From Fulvivirga aurantia (GTDB lineage: Bacteria > Bacteroidota > Bacteroidia > Cytophagales > Cyclobacteriaceae), in the NCBI RefSeq assembly GCF_009711475.1, contig NZ_SMMD01000931.1:1-20976 (forward strand): a stretch of 20,976 nucleotides of DNA. Reading direction: 5' to 3'. Positions 1 to 7,862 of this stretch are shown one piece after another. The stretch's first letter is position 1. Each line of letters starts with the position of its first letter. The position numbers and the translations under genes were made by a program. Under the pieces are notes generated by a model. That model was not told the origin of the DNA and made no database searches. It saw nothing but the letters and a program-made list of their open reading frames with translations.

Positions 1-2
1 TT

Positions 3-467
3 TTAACAATATTATCCACTAATTGCATGTCACAAACAGATTTTGATAAAAAGATAAAATCGCTATTAAACGAGACCGTTCCTCTCATGGGACAGGCAGA
101 ATTGAGAGAAAAAATCAATAATAACGAGGTATTGATTTTAGACAGCAGGACTCAGAAAGAGTATGAGACTAGCCATATTGAGTCTGCAATATTTGTTGAC
201 TACGATAATTTTTCTGAAGAAATGGTGGCTGAGTTGGATAAGGAAAAGTCGGTGGTGGTATATTGCTCGGTGGGATATCGTAGTGAGAAAATTGGTGAAA
301 AGCTACAGAAGTTTGGCTTTAAGGAAGTCTATAATTTATACGGAGGCATCTTTGATTGGAAGAATAATGGTGGAGAAGTGGTAAATAAAAGCGGAGTAAC
401 TGATAGCGTGCATACCTATAATAAAAAGTGGTCTCAATGGCTTATTAATGGAATTAGAGTATACTAA
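3..467 (+). CDS. Rhodanese-like domain protein, probable lipoprotein (5' end outside window)
   Basis: Single rhodanese domain, a sulfurtransferase-type fold carrying a persulfidable cysteine. The active-site loop CSVGYRS is clear, with the Cys 80 residues after the ATG at 27, preceded by the usual 'VLILDSRTQKEYETSHIESA' strand and turn and followed by 'YNLYGGIFDWKNNG'. The first in-frame ATG is at 27, but the frame stays open to the window edge and reads LTILSTNC immediately before it. This resembles the end of a lipoprotein signal peptide with the Cys as lipidation site, and related Bacteroidota proteins, as I recall them, carry such a signal. I therefore infer that translation starts upstream and that the protein is exported. 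Its stop overlaps the next start (TAATG), so the two genes are translationally coupled. The sulfur substrate is unknown; the neighbour suggests an arsenic-related cluster. Confidence 0.85.
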   Translation, partial: LTILSTNCMSQTDFDKKIKSLLNETVPLMGQAELREKINNNEVLILDSRTQKEYETSHIESAIFVDYDNFSEEMVAELDKEKSVVVYCSVGYRSEKIGEKLQKFGFKEVYNLYGGIFDWKNNGGEVVNKSGVTDSVHTYNKKWSQWLINGIRVY

Positions 468-1063
468 TGAGTAAGAATCTTTTAATTGTATTCGTAAAGA
501 ATCCCGAAATAGGTAGAGTAAAAACGCGATTGGCTAAATCAATTGGAGATGACGAAGCCTTAGCCGTCTATCTGAAATTATTATCACACAGTCATAGAAT
601 GACAGAAAAATTGACTTGTGATGTAGCCATTTATTATGGGAAGTATGTTGATTCGGAAGATTTTTGGGACAATCATACCTATAAGAAACACGTGCAACGA
701 GGCGAAACATTGGGAGAAAGAATGTATAACGCCATAGCGGATTCTTTGGCTGCCGGATATGAAAAAGTGAGTCTGGTAGGCTCTGATATATACGAGCTTA
801 GTGAAAAGATCATTGATCAATCCTTTGCTAAACTGGATAATAAAGATGTAGTAATTGGACCAGCCAAAGATGGCGGCTATTATTTGATTGGTATGAAGAG
901 ACCCAATGAGGAAATCTTCAAGATTAAAAATTGGAGCACGCCACACGTTTTTAGCGATACAATTAAAAAAATTGAATCTCAAAAGCTGACTTATGGCCAA
1001 ACAGCTCTTCTTAATGATATCGATGAACTCGAAGACCTGAAAGGAACAAATCTTTTAGATTAA
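467..1063 (+). CDS. TIGR04282/DUF2064 family arsenosugar-type glycosyltransferase
   Basis: A 198-aa protein of the DUF2064/TIGR04282 group, GT-A-fold nucleotidyl- or glycosyl-transferases related to CofC and often found beside the arsenosugar radical-SAM gene arsS. Visible landmarks are the N-terminal nucleotide-binding segment 'LLIVFVKNPEIGRVKTRLAK' (residues 5-24), the middle 'LVGSDIYEL' (usually GSDxPxL) and the family signature 'VVIGPAKDGGYYLIGMKRP'. Length is normal for the family. Its ATG overlaps the stop of the rhodanese gene by one base, so the two share an mRNA. The arsenosugar role comes from the family name and genomic association, not from catalytic residues; other sugar or nucleotide substrates remain possible. 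No arsS or arsM is visible because the window starts just upstream. Confidence 0.85.
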   Translation: MSKNLLIVFVKNPEIGRVKTRLAKSIGDDEALAVYLKLLSHSHRMTEKLTCDVAIYYGKYVDSEDFWDNHTYKKHVQRGETLGERMYNAIADSLAAGYEKVSLVGSDIYELSEKIIDQSFAKLDNKDVVIGPAKDGGYYLIGMKRPNEEIFKIKNWSTPHVFSDTIKKIESQKLTYGQTALLNDIDELEDLKGTNLLD

Positions 1064-1113
1064 GCGCGTAGAATATAACAAATCTACTATCAATTTATGC
1101 TAAGTGAATAATA

Positions 1114-1130
1114 CTTGGTGTTTTTCCAAG
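1114..1130 (+). terminator. Weak hairpin after the glycosyltransferase gene
   Basis: CTTGG at 1114-1118 pairs with CCAAG at 1126-1130 across a T-rich seven-base loop, 50 bases after the glycosyltransferase stop. The stem is only 5 bp and no clear T tract follows, so it is a poor terminator. The same bases also supply the possible -33 element of the next gene, so its function is doubtful. Confidence 0.15.
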
Positions 1131-1145
1131 ATGTGGCTAATTTGG
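1115..1145 (+). promoter_or_regulatory. Candidate Bacteroidota-type promoter for the NUMOD4/HNH gene
   Basis: TTGG at 1115-1118 and TAATTTGG at 1138-1145 are 19 bases apart. They resemble the Bacteroidota -33 (TTTG) and -7 (TAnnTTTG) elements with one mismatch each. A transcript starting near 1150 would leave a leader of about 15 nt before the ATG at 1166, which fits the start chosen there. This is a pattern match only. Confidence 0.25.
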
Positions 1146-1165
1146 TTTTCCAATCGATTAGAATC

Positions 1166-2041
1166 ATGCCTCGTAGTGCTAAAGAAATTTGGAAAAAGAT
1201 TAAGTTTCCCGGTGGGTATAAAACAGATAAAAACTATCAGGTAAGTAATTATGGCAGGGTGCGCTTGCTGCTAAATGGGGCTGTTCAGATGAGGCGCATG
1301 ATTCATTATGACGGTCAGATAAGGTATAGGTTTAGTATGCCTGCTTCTCTCAACGGTGGCGAACGTAAAATGATTTATGTAAAAGCGCCCATGCTCGTTG
1401 CCAAAAACTTTTGTAAAGATTACTTTGAGGGTTGCTATGTGCAGCACAAGGATTTTAACAGACTTAATAATTACTACACCAATATACTTTGTTTGGGCCT
1501 TCACGAGGCCCGATCACATGCAGCAAAAGGAAGGTATAAAAGAACACAAGAATTTTTGGTTGAGCCTCCGGAAGAGAAAATAATCAAAGAAACACACCGC
1601 ATTACAATTGATGATGACTTCTTTAAACCGATACCGGGTTTTGCTAATTATGAAATTAGTCGTAGTGGCGTAATTAAGAGAAGAAAACCACCTTTGATTG
1701 GTCGAGTGATGAAGGCACGGGTTCACCCTGATGGCTTCTATTTCTTAGACCTACGTGACGATGATAATAAACGAAAAACAGTTTATGTACATAAAGCAGT
1801 AGCTCAGGTTTGGAATATTAATCTAAGGCCAACTGAACAAAATATCGTTGTTCACCTGGATGGGGATACTTTAAATAATCATTCGGACAACCTGGAGTGG
1901 ATGACCCCATCAGCGGCCATGAAATTGCAATTCAAGCATAAGAAAAGGGATAACCGCAAATCATGGAAAACCCGTAAAAAGCTCTATGGAAATGGTTTTA
2001 AGAATAAAAAACCAGCAGGATACGAGACGGTAAATAAATAA
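1166..2041 (+). CDS. Stand-alone double NUMOD4/HNH-like protein
   Basis: A 291-aa basic protein built from two successive NUMOD4 + HNH-like modules, a layout related to phage and intron homing endonucleases. Module 1 (residues ~8-120): NUMOD4 'GGYKTDKNYQVSNYGRVR', then a degenerate HNH stretch around H94 ('VQHKDFNRLNN'). Module 2 (~152-260): NUMOD4 'PIPGFANYEISRSGVIKRR', then a better preserved HNH core 'VVHLDGDTLNNHSDNLEW' with H230 and N237/N238; the third conserved position is not in its usual context. The C-terminus is lysine/arginine-rich. I start at ATG 1166, not the upstream in-frame TTG at 1115, because homology begins just after 1166 and a possible promoter lies between. It could be a nicking nuclease or a domesticated DNA-binding protein. 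No intron, phage or interrupted host gene is visible around it. Confidence 0.8.
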   Translation: MPRSAKEIWKKIKFPGGYKTDKNYQVSNYGRVRLLLNGAVQMRRMIHYDGQIRYRFSMPASLNGGERKMIYVKAPMLVAKNFCKDYFEGCYVQHKDFNRLNNYYTNILCLGLHEARSHAAKGRYKRTQEFLVEPPEEKIIKETHRITIDDDFFKPIPGFANYEISRSGVIKRRKPPLIGRVMKARVHPDGFYFLDLRDDDNKRKTVYVHKAVAQVWNINLRPTEQNIVVHLDGDTLNNHSDNLEWMTPSAAMKLQFKHKKRDNRKSWKTRKKLYGNGFKNKKPAGYETVNK

Positions 2042-2071
2042 AACTCCTCAAATACACGATTCGAGGAGTTT
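2041..2071. terminator. Hairpin between convergent genes, probably a bidirectional terminator
   Basis: AAACTCCTC at 2041-2049 and GAGGAGTTT at 2063-2071 form a perfect 9-bp stem with a 13-base loop. It begins on the last base of the NUMOD4/HNH stop codon and ends 17 bases before the stop of the convergent permease gene. Neither side has a strong T run, so termination efficiency is uncertain, but position and stem quality fit a shared terminator. Confidence 0.6.
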
Positions 2072-2087
2072 AGTCATATCTCAAATC

Positions 2088-4727
2088 TTACTCGTACTTG
2101 AGTGTATCTGCCGGATTGGCTTTAGCGGCCTTCACTGTTTGCGATGAAATGGTGAGCCCTACCATTACCAATAAAAATAAAATGCTTAAAAACACAGCTC
2201 CGATGCTTACTCCAGCATTATAGTGCTGCATGTAAGGCAACATAAAATCAAAAAGAGCATAGGTGAGTGGCACTGCAATAATGACGGATAATGCCGCCAT
2301 ACTGATATACTCTTTGGATAGAATAAAAGCTATTTTTTTAACGGAAGCGCCATGTACCTTTCTTATTCCTACCTCTTTGGTGCGGCTCTCCACATTAAAT
2401 ACCACCATTCCTAAGAGACCCAGGCAAGAAATCGTAATCGCCAGAAAGCCAAGAAAGCCTACCATTTTAACAAAATAATGATACCACACATACACATCGT
2501 TGATATCGCTACTTAAAAATGTTGCTTGAAATTCTCTTTCTGATAATTTTTCATACTCATCTTCAAGCTTATCAATTGTGCTAAAAACATCAGGTGTGTT
2601 GAGCTTTAGGTTAGCATATGCAAATTGCGAAGGATCATACCTAAAAAACATAGGCTTTATTTCATTTCGAATATCTGTGTAGTGAAAGTTTTGAACCACT
2701 CCAATGATGCTTACTTCAGTACCGTTTTCAAGAATCACTGTCTTGCCTAGTGCGTCATTATTATTTTCATAACCAAGACTAGCTACAAACTCTTCATTTA
2801 CAATTACATAAGACTCTTGCTTTGGCATTTCAGAAGGGAAGTTTTTACCTGCCAATAATTGAATCTCATGAAGATCTAAATAGTTTTGATCGGCAAAAAT
2901 TTGAAATACCTGACTAGAATCTCCATGATCAGATTGCTTGATCCATGTAAAATTGTGAGACCTGACGCCTACTATTGTTGAAGAAAAAGAGATAGCAGTT
3001 ACTTCACTCAATTTTGAAGCTTCAGTTTTGAGTTGTTCGTATTTTGCATCATGGAGCTTTACATTTAGGACGTTTTCCTGCTCGAAACCCATTTTGTGAT
3101 TGAGTGAATATCTGTACTGATCAAGCATGATGGCAACCGCCATGATAAACCCCAAGGAGAGGGTAAACTGCACTACCATGAGTGCCTTTTTCATGTTAAA
3201 CTTGCCTGAGACCCGTGTAGGGAGTTTATTTTTTAGCGCATTTAATGGTTTCATTTTCGCAAAATGCAAGGCTGGTATGATGCCAATGAGAAAACCTGTA
3301 AACAAAGTGAAAGCTATGAAGGAGCCGATCATCAAAGGTGTAATCTCAAGAGAAAGACCTGCAGCCGATGCAGGGGCAAGAAACTCCATAAACTCTACAC
3401 GTAGGTAGGTGAATAAAACATAGGAGAGTGCAAACGAGATGAGACAAACAAGCATAGTTTCTACAATAAATTGCAGAAAAATCTGCTGTTTTTGTCCACC
3501 CACTACTTTTCTCACACCTATTTCTTTAGCTCTTTTTAAAGCACGTGCCATTGAGATATTGGCATAATTAAAACAGGCCGGTATTAAAATGAACAATGCC
3601 ATCACGCCAAATACTATCATAGAAATGGTGTCCCACTGCGGGCCCAAACTACGATTGAGTTCTTTACCCAAAGTGATATCCGACATGGCTTGTAATTCCA
3701 TATTCACCTCGATATTGGGTGAGTTAGCTTGTTTGTTTTTGCTGATTTGTGCAATTCCATTTATTAGATTGTCGGGAGTAGAGCCATCTTTTAGTTGTAT
3801 GTAGGTATAGTGATCTTCCAGATGGTCCCACTTAGTACTAAGTTTTGGCAGTATTTGTTGCTGCTCCAATTGAGTATATTTTTGATAAGAGCCAATGATG
3901 TCAAAATGGATATGCGATTTTTTTGGATGATCTTTCAGTACCCCTGTTACTACGAATTCGCCATAAGGCTCGATGGATACTACCTTACCCAGTGGGTCTT
4001 CTTCAGAAAATAGCTTTATCGATTCACTCTCTGTAATTAAAATATTGTTAGGCTGTGATAAAGCAGTACTTAGATCGCCTTTGATAAGCTCAAATGAAAA
4101 AACATCTAAAAAAGCAGGATCAACAAAGAAGCCATACATCGGAATGTACTTTCCATTATAATGAACTTCTCCTTCAAGCTGATTATTCATTTTTACGATA
4201 TGCTTTATTTCAGAAAATTCGCTGACTAATTCAGCTGCAGGAGCGGGAGAAGTGGCCCAGTGTTCTACACTTTCTTTATCGTAAGTTTTAGTGATTATAC
4301 GGTAAATCGAATCTCGATTTTTCTGAAATTTATCATATTCCAATATGTCGCTGATAACCGCAATCATCAGGAGGCTTATAGAAAGGCCAAGTGCAATGCC
4401 GATTACATTTATAGCCGTAAATAGCTTTTGTTTAAGCAGACTTCTGTAAGCTACTTTAAAGTAATTTTTAAACATTGTTGTTGAGTTTTGAGTGTTTGAC
4501 AATAGGTGAAAAGCTGAGTCGTTTTTTCTTTTCTTTACCGAGTAGGAGGTAATAAGATCAATGATCTGTATCCAGTATTTTAGCTGGGCTTTCCAACGAG
4601 GCATTTTTGAGAGGTTGTTATCAAAAATCTCTTCAAGATCCCCTAACATATCTTCCACCAGGGCATCATTACAATACCATCGAAACAACCGAACGGCTGC
4701 TCTGGGTGGTTGGACTTGATTATTCAT
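2088..4727 (-). CDS. FtsX/MacB-type ABC permease with N-terminal permease prefix domain (second of a tandem pair)
   Basis: An 879-aa inner-membrane protein. Residues ~5-75 form the soluble 'permease prefix domain' ('RLFRWYCNDALVEDMLGDLEEIFD'). Two MacB-like halves follow. TM1 is at ~103-128, then a large extracytoplasmic domain, then three FtsX helices starting at ~368 with the cytoplasmic coupling motif KEIGVRKVVGG at 402-411. The layout repeats, with a second KEVGIRKVHGAS motif near the C-terminus and the ending NPADTLKYE. Such permeases normally work with a separate LolD/MacB-like ATPase in lipoprotein extraction, peptide or antibiotic efflux, or stress signalling; none is encoded here, and the substrate is unknown. 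The gene lies 21 bases after its paralog in the PadR operon and has clearly diverged from it. Confidence 0.9.
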   Translation of the reverse strand: MNNQVQPPRAAVRLFRWYCNDALVEDMLGDLEEIFDNNLSKMPRWKAQLKYWIQIIDLITSYSVKKRKNDSAFHLLSNTQNSTTMFKNYFKVAYRSLLKQKLFTAINVIGIALGLSISLLMIAVISDILEYDKFQKNRDSIYRIITKTYDKESVEHWATSPAPAAELVSEFSEIKHIVKMNNQLEGEVHYNGKYIPMYGFFVDPAFLDVFSFELIKGDLSTALSQPNNILITESESIKLFSEEDPLGKVVSIEPYGEFVVTGVLKDHPKKSHIHFDIIGSYQKYTQLEQQQILPKLSTKWDHLEDHYTYIQLKDGSTPDNLINGIAQISKNKQANSPNIEVNMELQAMSDITLGKELNRSLGPQWDTISMIVFGVMALFILIPACFNYANISMARALKRAKEIGVRKVVGGQKQQIFLQFIVETMLVCLISFALSYVLFTYLRVEFMEFLAPASAAGLSLEITPLMIGSFIAFTLFTGFLIGIIPALHFAKMKPLNALKNKLPTRVSGKFNMKKALMVVQFTLSLGFIMAVAIMLDQYRYSLNHKMGFEQENVLNVKLHDAKYEQLKTEASKLSEVTAISFSSTIVGVRSHNFTWIKQSDHGDSSQVFQIFADQNYLDLHEIQLLAGKNFPSEMPKQESYVIVNEEFVASLGYENNNDALGKTVILENGTEVSIIGVVQNFHYTDIRNEIKPMFFRYDPSQFAYANLKLNTPDVFSTIDKLEDEYEKLSEREFQATFLSSDINDVYVWYHYFVKMVGFLGFLAITISCLGLLGMVVFNVESRTKEVGIRKVHGASVKKIAFILSKEYISMAALSVIIAVPLTYALFDFMLPYMQHYNAGVSIGAVFLSILFLLVMVGLTISSQTVKAAKANPADTLKYE
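4599..4628. repeat. 30-bp direct repeat, copy 1 (in the permease prefix-domain coding region)
   Basis: These 30 bases are identical to 7248-7277. Both copies encode the same part of the prefix domain (IFDNNLSKMP region) in the two tandem permease genes. Flanking bases are similar but not identical. It marks conserved paralogous coding sequence rather than a mobile or regulatory repeat. Confidence 0.7.
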
Positions 4728-4748
4728 GACCTTCGGATAATATTTTTT

Positions 4749-7367
4749 CTACTCGTAACGCAGCGTTTCTGTAGGGTTAGAGTTAGCCACTTTCCACGTT
4801 TGTGAGATGACCGTAATTAGCCCTAAGAGAAGTAAGATTGCCAGACTAATAATTACAGGTAAAACACCAATGCCGGTTGAGTATGCGTTTTGTTGTGAGA
4901 TAATCACTGTAAACAACATGTAAGATATGGGTATAGAAATCGCAGAGCCTATCATCATAAGCTTTAGAAAATCTTTCGTCAAAAGATAAGTTACGTTTAC
5001 AACAGGAGCACCCATTACCTTTCTGATACCAACTTCTTTAGTGCGATTTTCTGTGCTGAATACCACCATGCTCAATAGACCAAGACATGAGATAGTGATG
5101 GCCAGGAACCCAAGAAAAAAGAAAATCTTCACAACATTAGAATAGATGTCAAAAGCTTCATCTATTTCTGCTGAGAAAAACTTAGCCTCCATTTTCATTG
5201 GGCTTAACTTCTTCCATTCTTCTTCAATATCGATAATAGTACCAGCAATATCATTTGATACTACTTTTACATTGGCGTATTTGAAATGCTCATCATTGTA
5301 TCTGAAAATAATAGGCTGAATTTTTCTGGATAAGTTTTGAAAATGGAAGTTCTCAACAACCCCAGCTATACGAAGTTGTGTACTGTCATTTATGCTCACA
5401 GCTTCACCTACTGCCATTTCAGGACTATCAAAACCCTTTAGATTTGTGAATTTTTCATTGACAATCACAAACTGCTCATTAGAAGAGTTTAATGGTTCAA
5501 AGGTTTCACCAGCTACAAAATTTAAGTCAAGATTATTCATGTAGTTATGGTCAATAAACATTTGGGTGACCTCGGTAGAATCATCTAGATGCGGCAACCA
5601 GATTTGGGCATTAGAGTTAACTCCCAAAATATGCGATGACATAGAAACAGCTTCTATTGATGCTAGTTTGTCAAGGCTGGCACGTAAATTTTCAGGCTCT
5701 ACACCCTGGAGCTCGATGTCCAAAATATTTTCCTGGTTAAACCCAAGGTCATAATTTATGGCTGTTCTGTATTGGTCTATAAAAACTACTATGCCCATAA
5801 TAAAGCCAAATGACAAGGTAAACTGAATAACCAGTAGTGTTTTCTGCATATTAACCTTGCCAAGCACCTGAGACTTAGCTGTCTTTTTAAGAGCCGCTAT
5901 AGGCTTAATTTTTGAGAAATGAATAGCAGGGAAAATACCAGCTAGTATGCCTGTGAGTATGGCAAAGAGTATTCCGTAGAGCAGGTTAATAGGCGTGATA
6001 TCAAAATTTAGTGATGTGCTCCCTACAACCAACATCGACTGAAACTCACTGCGAATTAATGAGAATATAACATATGCTCCTGCAAGAGAAATCAAGGAGA
6101 CGACTACTGTTTCTAGTATAAATTGTAAGAAAATCTGCTTTTTAATTCCACCAACTACTTTTCTCATACCAATTTCTTTGGCTCTACTCAGTGCCTTGGC
6201 TGTAGATATATTGGCATAGTTGAAACAGGCAGGAAGTAATATTAGAAGAGTAAGCGACAGACCCATTAGGTATATTTCAGTTCCCCAAGCAGTACCAATT
6301 TCATCACTTGTGTCACTACCTAAGGGGATATCATCCATGCGCTGCACTTTGAAAGTAGCATTGAATTGGTCAATATTCTTATATTTTTCCTTGGCGATAG
6401 TGTTAAGCGAAGCTGTTAGGAGGTCAGTTTTAGCATCTGAAGGCAACAATAGATAAGTATAATTGCCTCTATAATCTTCCCATTCGTTGAGATTAGCCTC
6501 TACCTTACCACTTGAGGCTAATTTAGCAAGTGCTTCATAGGGCACGATAGCCTCAAACCACATGTGCGAATTTTTTGGAATATCAGCCACTACACCTCTG
6601 ACAGTGAAATCACCAAGTTTACCAAGTTGAATTACTTCTCCCAGAGGATTCTTTTCCGAGAATAACTTTTCTGCATAAGATTTTGTGATGTAGATGCCGT
6701 AGGGGTCATTCATCGATTTATCACCAGTCAATAGCTCAAAAGAGAAGACATTAAAGAAGTTCTTATCAGCGAAATAGCCTGATAGTGGTAATTCTTTATT
6801 GTCATATTTAGCTTCTGCTTTTAATGATTTATTGATTCTGATGACTTCACCAAAGCCGGAATGCTGCTCTTCTATAATCTCCGCTAATGGAGCTGGGGTA
6901 GAAGCCAGACGCTTGGTTTTAACTTTGTCATCGGTATTGCTGATGATTCTGTAAATATTGGCCCTATTTTCATGAAAGTTGTCATAAGTCTGGACGAAGG
7001 CGATTAGCGTAATAAACAATAAGCCGATAGACATACCTGCCGATAGGCCAATTATATTTATCACCGTAAAAAGTTTTTGTTTGCTGAGGCTTCTGAGGGC
7101 CACTTTTAGATAGTTTTTGAACATTGCTGTGTTGTTTTGAGTGATTGACAAGACATGAAAAGAGGAGTCATTTTTTCTCTTACGCACTGAGTAGGAGGTA
7201 ATGAGGTCAATAACCTGAACCCAATAGTGAAGCTTGGCTTTCCAGACAGGCATTTTTGAGAGGTTGTTATCAAAAATTTCGTCCAGATCACCCAGCATAT
7301 CTTCTACCATGGCATCCTTACAAAACCACCTAAAAAGGCGAACTGCAAGTTTAGGAGGGTTAGTCAT
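4749..7367 (-). CDS. FtsX/MacB-type ABC permease with N-terminal permease prefix domain (first of a tandem pair)
   Basis: An 872-aa paralog of the downstream 879-aa permease with the same architecture: a soluble prefix domain ('RLFRWFCKDAMVEDMLGDLDEIFD'), one TM helix, an extracytoplasmic MacB-like domain, three FtsX helices with the motif KEIGMRKVVGG, then a second module with KEVGIRKVMGAP and the ending NPTETLRYE. It is probably the membrane half of an ABC transporter; the ATPase must be encoded elsewhere or be shared among several permeases. Its ATG lies inside the 3' end of the PadR gene (8-base overlap), so the two are translationally coupled, and expression is presumably set by PadR. 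Prefix domains are close between paralogs, while the extracytoplasmic domains differ much more, suggesting different ligands or a hetero-oligomer. Confidence 0.9.
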   Translation of the reverse strand: MTNPPKLAVRLFRWFCKDAMVEDMLGDLDEIFDNNLSKMPVWKAKLHYWVQVIDLITSYSVRKRKNDSSFHVLSITQNNTAMFKNYLKVALRSLSKQKLFTVINIIGLSAGMSIGLLFITLIAFVQTYDNFHENRANIYRIISNTDDKVKTKRLASTPAPLAEIIEEQHSGFGEVIRINKSLKAEAKYDNKELPLSGYFADKNFFNVFSFELLTGDKSMNDPYGIYITKSYAEKLFSEKNPLGEVIQLGKLGDFTVRGVVADIPKNSHMWFEAIVPYEALAKLASSGKVEANLNEWEDYRGNYTYLLLPSDAKTDLLTASLNTIAKEKYKNIDQFNATFKVQRMDDIPLGSDTSDEIGTAWGTEIYLMGLSLTLLILLPACFNYANISTAKALSRAKEIGMRKVVGGIKKQIFLQFILETVVVSLISLAGAYVIFSLIRSEFQSMLVVGSTSLNFDITPINLLYGILFAILTGILAGIFPAIHFSKIKPIAALKKTAKSQVLGKVNMQKTLLVIQFTLSFGFIMGIVVFIDQYRTAINYDLGFNQENILDIELQGVEPENLRASLDKLASIEAVSMSSHILGVNSNAQIWLPHLDDSTEVTQMFIDHNYMNNLDLNFVAGETFEPLNSSNEQFVIVNEKFTNLKGFDSPEMAVGEAVSINDSTQLRIAGVVENFHFQNLSRKIQPIIFRYNDEHFKYANVKVVSNDIAGTIIDIEEEWKKLSPMKMEAKFFSAEIDEAFDIYSNVVKIFFFLGFLAITISCLGLLSMVVFSTENRTKEVGIRKVMGAPVVNVTYLLTKDFLKLMMIGSAISIPISYMLFTVIISQQNAYSTGIGVLPVIISLAILLLLGLITVISQTWKVANSNPTETLRYE
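7248..7277. repeat. 30-bp direct repeat, copy 2 (in the permease prefix-domain coding region)
   Basis: Identical over 30 bases to 4599-4628, at the equivalent codons of the paralogous permease. This is consistent with tandem duplication, followed either by strong constraint on this segment or by local gene conversion. Confidence 0.7.
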
Positions 7368-7692
7368 GAGCAGGTTTTATATCGATTTGTGACATACTCC
7401 AAAGCTCATCTCTCAGCTCCTTCGATTTAGAGAGTGCGGTTTTACCTTCTGCAGTAAGGTTAAAAAATCTCTTTTTTCTACCACCGCGCTCACTGGTTGC
7501 GCCACCCAGCCAGGAGGAAATAAATTTCTTTTCCTCCAACCGTGTGAGAGTTGAATGCAAAGCTCCAATGCTGATACTTCGGTTTGTTCGACTTTCAATA
7601 TCTTCTTTAATCGCAACTCCATAGGCTTCATTGCCAAATGCTGCGATGGTTAGTAATACTAATTCCTCAAATTCACCTAAGTACCCTTTCAT
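7360..7692 (-). CDS. PadR-family transcriptional regulator
   Basis: A 110-aa winged-helix repressor of the PadR family. It begins with the typical 'GYLGEFEELVLLTIAAFGNEAYGVAIKEDIE', continues with the recognition-helix region 'SIGALHSTLTRLEEKKFISSWLG', and has the wing 'ERGGRKKRFFNLTAEGKTAL'. It is short, as in the Bacteroidota members linked to FtsX permeases, with only a brief C-terminal dimerisation helix. It overlaps the first permease by 8 bases and is the first gene of the PadR-permease-permease operon, so autoregulation and control of the permeases are likely. Its effector is unknown, and I see no clear PadR operator in the upstream 170 bases. Confidence 0.93.
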   Translation of the reverse strand: MKGYLGEFEELVLLTIAAFGNEAYGVAIKEDIESRTNRSISIGALHSTLTRLEEKKFISSWLGGATSERGGRKKRFFNLTAEGKTALSKSKELRDELWSMSQIDIKPAHD

Positions 7693-7820
7693 ATCAACAG
7701 TTTTATTTTCAATGATACGGAGAAGATTTTTATTTGTTTCTATTTTTAAGAAGAAATAAATATTGAGCTAAATAAGAAACATGTAAGTACCAACGGGGTT
7801 CTACCTAAAGTTTTGAGAGA

Positions 7821-7842
7821 AGGTAAGCTTTAACTTACGCCT
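7821..7842 (+). promoter_or_regulatory. Inverted repeat in the leader of the prs-like gene
   Basis: The PadR/prs-like divergent spacer is 170 bases long (7693-7862). It holds one inverted repeat: AGGTAAG at 7821-7827 and CTTACgCCT at 7834-7842, which pair with a single bulged G around a six-base loop, 20 bases before the ATG at 7863. It could be a leader hairpin or a protein-binding site. No convincing -33/-7 pair was found for either divergent gene. Confidence 0.3.
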
Positions 7843-7862
7843 ATCCTTTGTTAATTAGTGTT

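Noticed and set aside
584..1000. Antisense open frame of 138 codons within the glycosyltransferase gene
   Set aside because: It lies entirely opposite a well-supported coding sequence and shows no recognisable domain.
1115..1117. TTG as start of the NUMOD4/HNH protein
   Set aside because: The extra 17 residues show no similarity to the family, and a better ATG follows at 1166 directly before the conserved domain.
1495..1511. GC-rich hairpin GGGCCT/AGGCCC
   Set aside because: It is internal to the NUMOD4/HNH coding frame, only 6 bp long, and needs no further explanation.
7848..7850. TTG as start of the prs-like gene
   Set aside because: The ATG at 7863 gives the normal Prs N-terminus; the TTG adds only five residues and lies just after a hairpin.
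7842..7850. TATCCTTTG as a -7 promoter element for the prs-like gene
   Set aside because: It has one base too many compared with TAnnTTTG and lies 12 bases before the ATG, leaving almost no leader.
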